Notes: generated from the letters alone by a model not told the origin. A stretch of DNA of 64,000 nucleotides from Fidelibacterota bacterium (GCA_014239435.1 JAAZYX010000020.1:1-64000), one strand, 5' to 3'; positions 32,931 to 41,977 are shown, counted from the first letter of the stretch. Translations and numbers: made by a program.

Positions 32931-34313
32931 TTATTTCAAAAAAACCAGTTTTTGTGTTTGACGATTCTGGCCATTCTGTAAAACTGCGAAATATACTCCC
33001 GATGCATGATGTGATGCATCCCATGATATTTCATATTCTCCGGGATTGAAAAAGGTGTTTATAAGTGTTTCCACCCTTCGTCCGGTGATATCATATATTT
33101 GTAGAGACGTTGTGTTAAGCGTCGCTACAGGAATACCAAACCGGATAGTGGTAAGAGGGTTAAACGGATTTGGATATGCGGAATACAGCCTAAATTTTTC
33201 GGGAATCGATTCAGGATCTGTGGACAACGATGAGCCTTTTACCAAAATCTTGAAAGGACCATTGGATGATGGGATGGTATCCTGTCCCTCTATTGCCGAA
33301 ACATCCCATGACACAACACCGCTATCCCCGGAAGCAACCCACAGATCATCGTACAAATTGGTAAATGCTAACACAAATGTTGTATCTGAAACAGTTGTAT
33401 CATGCACAGCGGTATCTAAAACGGATGAACCGGAAAATAAAATATGCTCTGCACTCAAATTATACAAAGCGCCGACAGAAGCGCTCGCGGAAGACTCCCA
33501 TAAAAATGCGATGGAATCGGTGGATCCGTTGGAGGCAGTGACGACAATCAAAGAATCATTCGGCGGAGAAACGAGATTAAAAGAATCCAGCAATACTGGC
33601 GCAATTCCGTCGTAATAGCCTACACCACATAATATACTGTCAGGAGTGTCGTGGTGGCAGTGATCATAATACTGACAGGATTCTGGGTTAAGCGCCTGAT
33701 CAGAATACAGCCCATCAGAATAATTCCGCCACGCAGGCAGGGACACCCAGCAACCATTACATGTATCTGTGCTCACGCTTGAATCCGATCCCGCGTCCCA
33801 ATCAAGTGTATCCTCCACCACATAACAAAACCGTCCAACCAATTCAATACAACTTGGTGAGCCAATATTGCCGTCAGAATCTTGGCAGTTGTCGCCATAC
33901 CAAATAGATGCCTGAACGGATCCGGGACCGGCTTGATTTCCTATCACATCAAAATAAGCATATGCTGAAGCGAAAACCGCAGTTGGGCTAAGCTCCGGCC
34001 AGGAGGCGGTTACTTTAAATTTATTGGCATTCATTCCGCCGTATTCCCACGGAAAATACATTCGGGCGCGTTCACCGGGAGGGGATCCATCGCCAGTCGT
34101 ATCCGATGCTATTACAAAAAGAGATTCCGGATGACAGGGGTTTTGGCTGCCGTCGGCGCACGAATAAATATAAAACTCCGGAACATTCTGGCTTAAAGAC
34201 GTATTTCTGAAATCATTATCCAAAACTTCGACATCGCCGGATATAACTGAAAATTGTGCAAATGTTATGCTTGAGAGGAAAAGAAGAAAAATGGTTGGCT
34301 TGGTTATATTCAT
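32931..34313 (-). CDS. Secreted sorting-tail protein, unknown function
   Basis: 460 residues with signal peptide 'MNITKPTIFLLFLSSITFA'. The body has ten or more Cys, several in short clusters ('YSCADGSQNPCHPES', 'CNGCWVS', 'CQYYDHCHHDTPDSILCG'), suggesting disulfide or metal-bound extracellular structure, then a beta-rich repeat (about 250-360). The last ~85 residues form the type IX-like sorting tail 'SAYPNPFNPLTTIRFG' ... 'GVYFAVLQNGQNRQTQKLVFLK'. It sits 14 bases downstream of the M6 protease gene, which bears the same tail. No enzyme motif is visible. Role unknown; likely surface-exposed. Confidence 0.75.
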   Translation of the reverse strand: MNITKPTIFLLFLSSITFAQFSVISGDVEVLDNDFRNTSLSQNVPEFYIYSCADGSQNPCHPESLFVIASDTTGDGSPPGERARMYFPWEYGGMNANKFKVTASWPELSPTAVFASAYAYFDVIGNQAGPGSVQASIWYGDNCQDSDGNIGSPSCIELVGRFCYVVEDTLDWDAGSDSSVSTDTCNGCWVSLPAWRNYSDGLYSDQALNPESCQYYDHCHHDTPDSILCGVGYYDGIAPVLLDSFNLVSPPNDSLIVVTASNGSTDSIAFLWESSASASVGALYNLSAEHILFSGSSVLDTAVHDTTVSDTTFVLAFTNLYDDLWVASGDSGVVSWDVSAIEGQDTIPSSNGPFKILVKGSSLSTDPESIPEKFRLYSAYPNPFNPLTTIRFGIPVATLNTTSLQIYDITGRRVETLINTFFNPGEYEISWDASHHASGVYFAVLQNGQNRQTQKLVFLK

Positions 34314-34327
34314 ACTGAATTCCTGTT

Positions 34328-37060
34328 CTATTTTAAAAGTATCATTTTTTGTATCTGCTGAAAATTTCCGTGCTTTAATCGGATGAAATACATTCCGCTG
34401 CTATGCCGGTTTGCATTCCATACAATTTCGTGTAACCCGGGCGAAACCACACTATTTATCAATGTCGCCACCAATCGGCCGGCAATGTCATAAATGTGCA
34501 ATTGTAGGGGTAATTCAGGCACGGCACCGACACCAATTTGAAAACGGATCGTGGTTGTATTATTGAACGGGTTTGGATAATTCGGCAAAAGGGCAAACGC
34601 ATCTGGAATCGACAATTCATCTTCCGTTGACGCTTCCTGCGAAATAATAAAATCTTCCCCTGAACCCGATGATGTCATGTATGATTCATCTTCCAGCGCT
34701 TTAAGTCCGAGGGTCGGAAAATCCAAAACAACAGCCCCGGGCGAGGCAGTTGAATCCACCAAAACATTGATTTTCATCAGCAGTGTTGTATCCGCCTGAA
34801 TTGGAGTGTTCCAATTGGTCATTATGACCATTACGCGTCCATTGAATTCAGTTATAGTCTTCGTCCAACTTCCGGTAACGCGGTCAGAAAAAGTTACCAT
34901 ACCGGTCCACATACCGTCGCCGTTGGTGTCTTCATAGATTTCGGTGCTGTCCCATTCGCTGTTATTATTGGCGTCCGTGTACGGTTCTTCGAACAGCGTA
35001 AAAACATTCGGCGTATCCCGCAGGTGCATCAGAATTTTTCCCACCTGAATGGTGTTGCTCATATACACCGGAATAAGTGCTGTTTCTCCGGGAAGAGCGC
35101 TTGCTTCTTTTGCGATAATTTTCTGGGTATCTGCCATCACATACACTTCTGTATTTCCAACCGTTATCGCTACCGCAGATCCGGAAGAATCCACAGCATC
35201 CGCATCTGAAAGCGTAAGGTCAATGCTTTGCGATACACTTGTTTCAGCGAAAAAATCCAGCAAAAGCAGTGTGTCCTCGCCGGCTGAAACTGTTCCGCCT
35301 GTCAGAGAAATTTTGGCCGTGCCGTCACCTTGCTCTTCAAAAGACACCGTCATTCCTTGTGCCCGAGAACTTGCGGTAGCGCCAACAATTTTCAGTTTAT
35401 CAGGATCGTCCATAATTACACACTCGAAACTTCCCAATTCGAATGTGTTCGTAACCCTGATCACAACTGTGCTGGTATCCCACGCGGTGGCGGTGTCCGC
35501 TGAAATAGAAGCCGATGCAACCGATGCTACCTGGCCGGGATCAAAATCTGCCAGCGCAAACGTATCCGAAATGGAAATATTGCTGACGGATATAAATGAC
35601 GGAAGAAGATCGTGGCTGTGTGAATTTGGATTGGAGTTATCATCAAATGCTGTATTGCTTGTACTTCCGGGGAACGGATCGCCCGTGTCGCCTGAGTTTG
35701 AATCATTTTCAAGATCATTATCTCCGTCCGCCTGCTCCAAGGCTACACCAAAATGCGGTTCATTATTATTGACGGAGTTCGAGTTCCAGTTATTAGCGAT
35801 AACGGTAGAATCCAAATGCCAAATCAGAATTCCGCCTTCGACCAATGTCTGATCAAAACCCTGCTGATTTCGGTGTTCCACCAAAAAATATTCTCCGTCT
35901 TCCATCGGATGATTTAATCGGTATGCGACGGCGCTGTTTTCAATTGGAGGAATTTGCACTCCGGTTGTATCAGCCGTAATGGTAACAGGATTAAGCCAGT
36001 CAAGCGCATCTTTTGACCACGGAGTCATGTGAGACGGATATTGCGGCGAACTGCCGTTCCCGCCCCAAGCGCCGCCTGCCATTAGTGACCAATTCCCCGC
36101 GCCGGACGAACTGCCGTCCGTGTCATATAAATCCGGCAATCCTACCGCATGGCCGAATTCATGGGCGATTACGCCAATATTTGTCTGCGCTGAACTTTGC
36201 ATTTCCGGGTTAATGGTGTAGGCGTCAATCCAAACGCCGTCATATTGGACAGATAATCCACCGGCGCTCAACCAATATTTATGAGACCATATATTTGAAA
36301 GATCCCCTTGTTCTGCGCCGTGCCCGCCATGAACAACATTCAATGCATCCACATATCCGTCGCCATCATTATCAAACTGAGAAAAATCGAGTCCGGCCGC
36401 CTCGGCGCTGTCCACCGCTTCCCGCACGAGTGCAGCGGCGCGCATGGTGGAAGATGATCCTGAATTGGCGTAATAGTCGTGATAATTTGATGCTGTGTAC
36501 CAGCCCATCACGGTTGTTACCGGATGAAATTGATTATAAGAAACCTCTTCATAATAATCCTTGAAACTTCCCGTACTGTTATAATCAGCCAGATTCATGA
36601 GATCATCAAAATTTTGAACTGTGTACTGATTGAGCGCATCAGGATAATCAATTAACAGTAGCGGAACGAGATAATCCGTCCTTGAACTTGATGCAATATT
36701 TGGAACCGGGGATTCGTCTAAAGCGATTTCCCGCGGCGGTTTGAGGTGTTTTGGAATTCCTCTATCGGCAGGACCAATATCCATATTGGATTCAGTCACA
36801 TTTTCGGGACCCAAATTCAAACTTCCGGAAACCCCGCGTACCGCATAGGTCCATACATTATTTTCATTTTTCAGAATGGTAAATCCGGCGGACGTCTCAA
36901 ACCAGTTTTGCCATTCGTCGCCTTTTTGGAATCCGTCAAATTGAAAGCCGCTGGGTTGAAACATCCGTACAGGACGCGTATCTGCTGGAACGGCATAAAC
37001 TGGGTTAAAATTCAGGATGAATAAAATCAGAAATAGAGCGAGTCGGCAGTTAATATTCAT
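34328..37060 (-). CDS. M6 family metalloprotease with type IX sorting tail
   Basis: About 910 residues from ATG 37060, which gives the signal peptide 'MNINCRLALFLILFILNF'; the open frame extends to 37189 but that part overlaps the divergent gene's leader. 'IGVIAHEFGHAVGLPDLYD' (HExxH about 300-304) and 'GNWSLMAGGAWGG' (Met-turn) identify an immune-inhibitor-A-like M6 zinc protease; a propeptide precedes it. Beyond it lie two cohesin-like beta domains (from about 520) with 'DANNNSEWDSTEIYEDTNGDG', a dockerin-like Ca loop, and the sorting tail 'NYPNPFNNTTTIRF' ... 'QKMILLK'. It would be secreted to degrade proteins outside the cell, together with the next sorting-tail gene. Confidence 0.87.
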   Translation of the reverse strand: MNINCRLALFLILFILNFNPVYAVPADTRPVRMFQPSGFQFDGFQKGDEWQNWFETSAGFTILKNENNVWTYAVRGVSGSLNLGPENVTESNMDIGPADRGIPKHLKPPREIALDESPVPNIASSSRTDYLVPLLLIDYPDALNQYTVQNFDDLMNLADYNSTGSFKDYYEEVSYNQFHPVTTVMGWYTASNYHDYYANSGSSSTMRAAALVREAVDSAEAAGLDFSQFDNDGDGYVDALNVVHGGHGAEQGDLSNIWSHKYWLSAGGLSVQYDGVWIDAYTINPEMQSSAQTNIGVIAHEFGHAVGLPDLYDTDGSSSGAGNWSLMAGGAWGGNGSSPQYPSHMTPWSKDALDWLNPVTITADTTGVQIPPIENSAVAYRLNHPMEDGEYFLVEHRNQQGFDQTLVEGGILIWHLDSTVIANNWNSNSVNNNEPHFGVALEQADGDNDLENDSNSGDTGDPFPGSTSNTAFDDNSNPNSHSHDLLPSFISVSNISISDTFALADFDPGQVASVASASISADTATAWDTSTVVIRVTNTFELGSFECVIMDDPDKLKIVGATASSRAQGMTVSFEEQGDGTAKISLTGGTVSAGEDTLLLLDFFAETSVSQSIDLTLSDADAVDSSGSAVAITVGNTEVYVMADTQKIIAKEASALPGETALIPVYMSNTIQVGKILMHLRDTPNVFTLFEEPYTDANNNSEWDSTEIYEDTNGDGMWTGMVTFSDRVTGSWTKTITEFNGRVMVIMTNWNTPIQADTTLLMKINVLVDSTASPGAVVLDFPTLGLKALEDESYMTSSGSGEDFIISQEASTEDELSIPDAFALLPNYPNPFNNTTTIRFQIGVGAVPELPLQLHIYDIAGRLVATLINSVVSPGLHEIVWNANRHSSGMYFIRLKHGNFQQIQKMILLK

Positions 37061-37169
37061 AAATGAAAATAAGAAAGTCTTTATCACAATTAAACCCTTT
37101 TTCAACTTCGGCTTTTCACTTTTTGAGGAATTCTGCGTCCAACACTGCGAATCCGAAAGGAACCAAATT

Positions 37170-37658
37170 ATGAAACGATTGATTGTCATATTATCATTAG
37201 GACTTATTCTGCTTGCAGAAGATGCGCTGGCGGGGAAGCCATTCCATGGAAACCGCAGACACAGGAAGCATCACAAAACATATTCATCTATTCACATCGG
37301 TTTCGGGTATCACTATCGGCCCCGGCGAAGCGTTGTCAGCCCATTTGTCTATCACGATCATATGGCGTATCACCATGAAAAAGAAAAACTTATCGTAGCG
37401 GACGGCAAAAAGATCATGCGCCAAATAACGCGACTGAAGGATTTCAGGGATACCGGGATCATCACCGAAAAGGATTTTAAGAAAGCGAAGCAGAAACTTT
37501 TGGACAGAATCGGTGAGGCCATCCCGAAGCGGAAATCGCCCAAGCATACGGCTAAGGTGTTAACCGAACTGGAACAATTATATACTTTGGAACAAAACGG
37601 AATTCTTACCGTAAAGGAATATGTTAATAAGAAAAAATCTTTGCTAAAGATAATTTGA
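37170..37658 (+). CDS. Exported SHOCT-domain protein
   Basis: 162 residues from ATG 37170, preceded by GAAAGG; the longer frame from 37017 lacks a signal. 'MKRLIVILSLGLILLAEDALA' is the signal peptide, followed by a His/Arg-rich region ('HGNRRHRKHHKTYSS', 'HRP..YHDHMAYHHEKE'). Residues about 85-125 and 130-162 each resemble a SHOCT helix pair ('RLKDFRDTGIITEKDFKKAKQKLL' type), so it has two. SHOCT domains are short membrane- or oligomerisation-associated modules with no catalytic role known. It is divergent from the M6 protease gene (110-base shared promoter region) and ends at a strong terminator. Confidence 0.7.
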   Translation: MKRLIVILSLGLILLAEDALAGKPFHGNRRHRKHHKTYSSIHIGFGYHYRPRRSVVSPFVYHDHMAYHHEKEKLIVADGKKIMRQITRLKDFRDTGIITEKDFKKAKQKLLDRIGEAIPKRKSPKHTAKVLTELEQLYTLEQNGILTVKEYVNKKKSLLKII

Positions 37659-37683
37659 CATATAAATGCTAACCCCTCATAAA

Positions 37684-37714
37684 AGCCCCTCGCATATTGC
37701 GAAGGGCTTTTTTT
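37684..37714 (+). terminator. Rho-independent terminator after the SHOCT gene
   Basis: AGCCCCTCGCA (37684-37694) pairs with TGCGAAGGGCT (37698-37708) with one mismatch, followed by seven T. It is 26 bases after the stop codon of the SHOCT gene. Confidence 0.88.
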
Positions 37715-37740
37715 ATTTCAGCAAACTTTCGCGCAAAGAA

Positions 37741-37771
37741 AAAGGGCAGTGAAAATCACCGCCCTTTTTTT
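37741..37771. terminator. Bidirectional terminator between SHOCT and cold-shock genes
   Basis: AAAGGGCAGTGA (37741-37752) pairs with TCACCGCCCTTT (37756-37767). Seven T follow on the plus strand and a T-rich run (TTTTTCTTT) on the minus strand. It mainly serves the cold-shock gene that ends at 37795 on the minus strand. Confidence 0.8.
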
Positions 37772-37794
37772 AAAAGAGAATTAACGGACCTGAA

Positions 37795-37992
37795 TCAGTC
37801 TATTAGTTCAACCTTTTCTGCTTTCGGTCCTCTTTCACCGTCCGTGACTTCAAAAGAAACTTTATCGCCTTCGCGAATATAGATTCCTTCTGCCAGTGAA
37901 CTGGAGTGGACAAAGTAATCTTTGCCGTCGTCACCGGTGATAAAACCAAAGTTCTTCATTTGATTGAAAAACTTTACTTTTCCTTCTTGCAT
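37795..37992 (-). CDS. CspA-family cold-shock protein
   Basis: 65 residues, one cold-shock domain. 'KVKFFNQMKNFGFITGDDGKDYFVHSSSL' contains RNP1 (NFGFIT) and RNP2 (YFVHSS), the single-stranded nucleic-acid-binding motifs. It ends 'DGERGPKAEKVELID', a normal end for this family. It acts as an RNA chaperone or transcription antiterminator in the cytoplasm; whether it is cold-induced is not shown. Its 5' region (37993-38052) is short. A hairpin terminator follows at 37741-37771. Length and core residues are fully standard. Confidence 0.93.
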   Translation of the reverse strand: MQEGKVKFFNQMKNFGFITGDDGKDYFVHSSSLAEGIYIREGDKVSFEVTDGERGPKAEKVELID

Positions 37993-38052
37993 TGTACCGT
38001 TCCTTATGCTGTTAAAATTACTGGACAGAATGTATCTCTTTTTTGATTCATT

Positions 38053-38721
38053 TCAATACGGAATAAAAGCGGACTCAGCGGTTAGCTGTCGACTGAATGC
38101 GGTAGTTAGCTTCAAATGCACTTCGTCATTCGCAATTTCTCGACATCCATCAATGACCAACTCAGCCCGGTGCATCGGATTATGAGTCCTAATATACAAA
38201 TTTTCCTCCCGCCTCCAGTAGTTCTCGTACCAATATCTCTCCTCTTCACCATCGCGATCTACTGCTCTTTTTAAAGCCGTATCTCTCGGGACATCGGTAA
38301 AAATTCTCAGCGTGTAGAATTCATGTAATTCATTTCTCAAACTAAAACATCCTTCAACAATCACTACCTGACCCTTTGCTAAACCCACGGGAGTCTTGCC
38401 TTCACGAAGCGGCACTAATATTTCTAACTTGAGGCGCCTCCAATCATAGTCATCCCCCACGGAATCTCTCTCTGGGTCGAAACGCGATTCTCTGCACGCT
38501 TTTGTTTGTACCTTTTTCCAAATAGATTTGTCCATAGATATAACGGTTACCTTCAAACTTGCATTCTCCAAGACCTGAACCAGTTTCGTGAGAAATGTAG
38601 TTTTTCCGGAACCTGCAAGCCCATCAATTCCGATTAGGTACGGTTTGTTTTTTGGTATATGGCTGGATACGTAAGCGACTAAGGTCTTTATGTTAAAAAT
38701 ACCAACATCCATGTGTTTCAT
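38053..38721 (-). CDS. Uridine-kinase-like P-loop NTPase
   Basis: 222 residues. 'YLIGIDGLAGSGKTTFLTKL' is the Walker A loop and 'VTVISMDKSIWKK' sits where uridine kinases bind substrate. 'QVVIVEGCFSLRNELHEFYTLRIFTDVP' is the following strand and lid start. The fold is that of phosphoribulokinase/uridine kinase family proteins. A typical lid and base-binding pocket cannot be confirmed, so the substrate (uridine, cytidine or a sugar) is uncertain. Start ATG 38721 or the one at 38712 both fit. It stands alone between the cold-shock gene and the tRNA-Val terminator. Confidence 0.75.
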   Translation of the reverse strand: MKHMDVGIFNIKTLVAYVSSHIPKNKPYLIGIDGLAGSGKTTFLTKLVQVLENASLKVTVISMDKSIWKKVQTKACRESRFDPERDSVGDDYDWRRLKLEILVPLREGKTPVGLAKGQVVIVEGCFSLRNELHEFYTLRIFTDVPRDTALKRAVDRDGEEERYWYENYWRREENLYIRTHNPMHRAELVIDGCREIANDEVHLKLTTAFSRQLTAESAFIPY

Positions 38722-38911
38722 ACGTCAAATTACAAAAAATTATATAATAATGTGGGTGTCCCTTTTATTCCCCGAACCTCCTTTTCGCAGTTGAGAAAGT
38801 TGGGTTGAAAAACATATTATGGGGAGTGTCCCGTTAATCGTGTCCTGTTTTTGATTATATATGGCATACATTGGGTCAAGTTGACACATCTCATAAAACT
38901 ACTATATAATC

Positions 38912-38941
38912 AAAAGCCCTCGTCCTGAAACGAGGGCTTTT
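38912..38941 (-). terminator. Terminator hairpin after tRNA-Val
   Basis: AAAAGCCCTCGT (38912-38923) pairs perfectly with ACGAGGGCTTTT (38930-38941). It lies 7 bases beyond the 3' end of tRNA-Val on the minus strand. The run of four T closing the stem is short but fits a terminator. Confidence 0.75.
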
Positions 38942-38948
38942 GAGGGTG

Positions 38949-39022
38949 TGGGCGATGAGGGACTCGAACCCCCGACTTCTGCCATGTGAAGGCAGCGCTC
39001 TAACCAACTGAGCTAATCGCCC
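38949..39022 (-). tRNA. tRNA-Val (anticodon CAC)
   Basis: A complete cloverleaf on the minus strand: acceptor GGGCGAT/ATCGCCC, D arm GCTC/GAGC, anticodon stem CTGCC/GGCAG with loop TTCACAT (CAC at 38986-38988), T arm GGGGG-TTCGAGT-CCCTC, discriminator A. CCA is not encoded. The acceptor and D arm match bacterial tRNA-Val. A terminator hairpin follows. Confidence 0.95.
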
Positions 39023-39196
39023 TAAAAAATTTTCAGACCCCTTTTCTATTCTCCCCCATGACAGAGGAGAAGGTTTGAGGTCTTTCTATTTAATCAAAAA
39101 TCATTGTCAAGCTCTCAACCCGCCCGAGCTATTTTTCTTTTTAATCAAAAAGACGAGGCGCAAATTTAGACGTTCAATCAAGGCGGCACAAGACAC

Positions 39197-39505
39197 ATGG
39201 CAGATGAAAAAAAGATAAAATTTTACGAAACGGTAAACGATTTGCTGCTCATCAAATGGGATGACGATTCTGAAGCAATGATACCCTTAAAATCTTTGCG
39301 AGACGCCTGTCCGTGTGCGCACTGCTCCGGCGAAAAGGATGTTTTCGGCAGAGTGTATAAAGGCCCCAAAACACAAAAAACAGATGCCAGCTACCAACTC
39401 ATGGGAATTGAGTCCGTTGGCTATTACGGTCTGCGCCCATTTTGGGGCGATAATCACAGCACCGGAATTTATCCTTCGGATATTTTGGAATCTCTCCGTG
39501 CATGA
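39197..39505 (+). CDS. DUF971 domain protein
   Basis: 102 residues forming one DUF971 (gamma-butyrobetaine hydroxylase N-terminal-like) domain. 'LLIKWDDDSEAMIPLKSLRDACPCAHCSGE' holds the CPCAxC cysteines that bind metal in relatives, and 'GYYGLRPFWGDNHSTGIYPSDIL' the conserved end. The domain occurs alone in bacteria, often near iron-sulfur or Mrp-type genes; no function is settled. It overlaps the FetB-like permease gene by 4 nt (ATGA), so the two are translationally coupled and may share an iron-related role. Confidence 0.85.
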   Translation: MADEKKIKFYETVNDLLLIKWDDDSEAMIPLKSLRDACPCAHCSGEKDVFGRVYKGPKTQKTDASYQLMGIESVGYYGLRPFWGDNHSTGIYPSDILESLRA

Positions 39506-40227
39506 ATGAATCCATAACTGCAATCCCCTTTTCCAACCTTGTGTTGGTTTTCATTCCGGTAGCAGTCGTCATTGGCCTGCTGCATGCGTGGTCCTTGAAC
39601 TGGGAAAATACCATTTATGCTGTTCTCAGAATGCTGATCCAATTACTGCTGATCGGTTATTTTCTGTCTTATATCTTCGAATCCAATGATGCGGCCATTA
39701 CAGTCGGCATCTTATCGGTGATGGTTTTTGCTGCCAGTTGGATTGCCCTCGGAACTGTACAGCAAAAAAGAAGGAAGTTTTACCAGTTTGCCCTGTTATC
39801 CATTTTAGTTGGCGGCGGCCTAACATTGCTCTTGGTGACACAACTCGTTTTACAATTGGATCCTTGGTTCATGCCCCGCTATATGATTCCACTGGCCGGG
39901 ATGATCTTCGCTAGTTCGATGAACGGCGTGAGCCTTGCAGCGGAGCGCATGAAAGCGGAAATGGATAGGGATGTGAATTATTCAGATGCTCGGGGTATTT
40001 CTTTGAGAGCAGCACTCATTCCCATCACCAATTCCCTGTTTGCGGTAGGTTTGGTTTCACTGCCGGGGATGATGACCGGACAGATTTTGTCAGGTATTTC
40101 TCCTCTCATCGCGGTTCGTTATCAAATTATGGTGATGTGCATGATTTTTAGCGCCGTAGGATTTTCAACCGCCATGTTTTTGATGCTGATAAAACCGCAT
40201 GTATCTGAATTGACTTCAGAAGAATGA
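39502..40227 (+). CDS. FetB-like (UPF0014) ABC transporter permease
   Basis: 241 residues, six or seven membrane segments. 'AVLRMLIQLLLIGYFLSYIF' and 'MIPLAGMIFASSMNGVSLAAERMKAEM' with 'GMMTGQILSGISPLIAVRYQIMVM' are the conserved parts of the UPF0014/FetB family. E. coli FetB exports iron together with the ATPase FetA. No FetA-like ATPase is next to it here, so the partner, if any, is encoded elsewhere. Coupling with the DUF971 gene upstream is the only context. Confidence 0.85.
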   Translation: MNESITAIPFSNLVLVFIPVAVVIGLLHAWSLNWENTIYAVLRMLIQLLLIGYFLSYIFESNDAAITVGILSVMVFAASWIALGTVQQKRRKFYQFALLSILVGGGLTLLLVTQLVLQLDPWFMPRYMIPLAGMIFASSMNGVSLAAERMKAEMDRDVNYSDARGISLRAALIPITNSLFAVGLVSLPGMMTGQILSGISPLIAVRYQIMVMCMIFSAVGFSTAMFLMLIKPHVSELTSEE

Positions 40228-40319
40228 TTGTGTATAGGTGAATAACACCGTCCGCGGCGGGAGCTCAGACGGAATATGCTGATGATATATTCTAATTTGA
40301 TAAAGGGGGAATAAGTGAT

Positions 40320-40832
40320 ATGAATGAAATAAACAAATTACTTGTAACAAAATTCATTAATGAGTTTGTCATAAAACAATCATATAAAAGGACTTATCAA
40401 ACAAATGAACTGACTTATGTATTTGAAACTTTGTCCAGAGTTTTTGATTACTATTTTGATATTCATCTAAATGTAAATGATTTAGTAAGCATTCTAGAGG
40501 AATTGCAGTTTAAAAAGATTCAAAAAATTCCAAATGGGTTAAAATCTAATACTCTTCGTAAGACCTGTGACAAAACAGGAAATGTCATTGAAAAAGCAAT
40601 AATTGATGAGGATGGAGAAATTGTGTCAAGACAGTTTATAAAAAATGGTGTGGAAATGTTTTCCTATGATGGAAATATCTATTATAACATCTCACCTGTA
40701 AATTTAAAATCCCTAATAAGAACGCTTTATAACTTACCGAATCATTCATCTGATAAAGTAGTATTAACAAACAATGAACTTGTAAAAAAAATCAATAAAT
40801 TTATTAATACAAATTATAAACAGAATTTTTAA
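40320..40832 (+). CDS. AT-rich orphan protein, unknown function
   Basis: 170 residues, soluble, no signal peptide, Asn- and Lys-rich. I do not recognise a family. Features: N-terminal helices, then 'KTCDKTGNVIEKAIIDEDGEIVSRQFIKNGVEMFSYDGNIYYN', a beta-rich stretch with repeated 'G-x-I/V' turns, then C-terminal helices. A purine-rich SD (GGGGGAATAAGTGAT) precedes the ATG. The DNA is clearly more AT-rich than both neighbours, which points to lateral acquisition. It is not obviously in an operon; the DUF971-FetB pair ends 92 bases upstream. 267 bases with only a small hairpin follow. Confidence 0.6.
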   Translation: MNEINKLLVTKFINEFVIKQSYKRTYQTNELTYVFETLSRVFDYYFDIHLNVNDLVSILEELQFKKIQKIPNGLKSNTLRKTCDKTGNVIEKAIIDEDGEIVSRQFIKNGVEMFSYDGNIYYNISPVNLKSLIRTLYNLPNHSSDKVVLTNNELVKKINKFINTNYKQNF

Positions 40833-40981
40833 AAAAAGATTAAGCATAAAATATCCTCCATTTTTAAGGAATAATATTTTTATAATTGTCATTTTCTTGC
40901 GTAGAGCTTTTGCAAGGCGGCCAGCTTCGGGAGTTGGCAAAAGAAGATCGCAAAACTTCATTTTTTCCCTCACCTTTCAAT

Positions 40982-41002
40982 CCTCCCCGGGAAAAGGGGA
41001 GG
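40982..41002. repeat. Small intergenic hairpin
   Basis: CCTCCCC (40982-40988) pairs with GGGGAGG (40996-41002). It is in the 267-base gap between the AT-rich orphan and gpmA, surrounded by pyrimidine-rich sequence. Such short GC hairpins often occur as dispersed intergenic repeats; the rest of this gap holds nothing else I can identify. Confidence 0.5.
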
Positions 41003-41099
41003 CCCTCAGATTTTGTATTATAAGCTTTATGAATTGTCAGTAACCTTCCTCCCTCAAACGGATAAGGTTGAGGTGAGGAAAAAATCAAGCACAAGGCAC

Positions 41100-41846
41100 T
41101 TACTTCACTTTGCCTTGAGCAGCCACGGCGGCGGCTTTTTCGGCAATGGCTTCCGGATCGCCCAAATAATAATGTTTGACGGGTTTCAAGTCTTCATCAA
41201 GCTCATATACCAGCGGAACGCCAGTTGGGATATTCAATCCGACAATGTCTTCATCGGAAATATTATCCAGATATTTTACCAGCGCACGCAGGGAATTGCC
41301 GTGGGCTACAATCAGCACTCGTTTCCCAGATTTCACATCCGGTTCAATCTGGCTGTGCCAATGAGGCAAGAAACGATCTACGGTATCTTTAAGGCACTCC
41401 GATGCCGGCAATGCATCCGGCGTTAAATCTGTGTACCGCGAATCAAAGCGCGGATGTCTCTCATCATCCAAATCAAGCTTCGGGGGCGGAGTGGTATAAC
41501 TCCGGCGCCATGTATGAACTTGCTCTTCGCCATATTCTTTGGCGGTCTCGGCTTTGTTAAGTCCCTGTAGCGCACCGTAATGCCGTTCATTCAGCCGCCA
41601 ATGATAATGAATTGGAATATCTTTCAGGCTCATCGTATCTAAACATAATTCCATCGTGCGGATTGCGCGTGTTAGCACAGACGTATGAATTACATCAAAT
41701 CCATATCCTTCTTCTTTCAGGATTTCCCCGGATGATTGTGCTTCATCTTCTCCGCGCGGCGTCAGATCCACATCGGTCCAACCCGTAAAACGGTTTTCCA
41801 GGTTCCACAGACTTTCGCCGTGGCGCAGTAGTACAAGTGTATGCAT
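41100..41846 (-). CDS. gpmA: 2,3-bisphosphoglycerate-dependent phosphoglycerate mutase
   Basis: 248 residues, the standard dPGM length. '[29 protein letters not shown]' has the phospho-accepting His9 and the RHGES signature; '[19 protein letters not shown]' has the catalytic Glu; '[17 protein letters not shown]' has the second active His. It interconverts 3- and 2-phosphoglycerate in the cytoplasm (glycolysis and gluconeogenesis). It is a single-gene unit, divergent from the lexA cassette with a 231-base intergenic region. Confidence 0.95.
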   Translation of the reverse strand: MHTLVLLRHGESLWNLENRFTGWTDVDLTPRGEDEAQSSGEILKEEGYGFDVIHTSVLTRAIRTMELCLDTMSLKDIPIHYHWRLNERHYGALQGLNKAETAKEYGEEQVHTWRRSYTTPPPKLDLDDERHPRFDSRYTDLTPDALPASECLKDTVDRFLPHWHSQIEPDVKSGKRVLIVAHGNSLRALVKYLDNISDEDIVGLNIPTGVPLVYELDEDLKPVKHYYLGDPEAIAEKAAAVAAQGKVK

Positions 41847-41928
41847 TCTGAATCTCGAGGTTGAGGTAGAAATTCGAGTATAATGACGGCATCCGAAAGG
41901 ATAAAAACAAAAAATACTTGCGTGGAAA

Positions 41929-41967
41929 TATATTGTCCTGTAATATACTTACGAGTAACTTACGAGA
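41929..41967. promoter_or_regulatory. Candidate regulatory sites between gpmA and lexA
   Basis: TATATT (41929-41934) and AATATA (41942-41947) form an inverted repeat with 7-base spacer GTCCTGT. Just after it TTACGAG occurs twice in direct repeat (41949-41955 and 41960-41966). The palindrome is a fair candidate for the LexA operator of the following cassette, but the LexA recognition sequence of this lineage is not known to me. It could also be the gpmA promoter region. Confidence 0.35.
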
Positions 41968-41977
41968 ATTAAAGATC

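Noticed and set aside
35049-35852. 267-residue plus-strand frame
   Set aside because: It lies wholly antisense to the M6 protease beta domains, is Ser/Thr/Val-rich from the complementary strand, and has no start signal or family match.
37017-37169. N-terminal extension of the SHOCT protein frame
   Set aside because: The internal ATG at 37170 has a good SD and starts a normal signal peptide; the extension overlaps the M6 protease 5' end.
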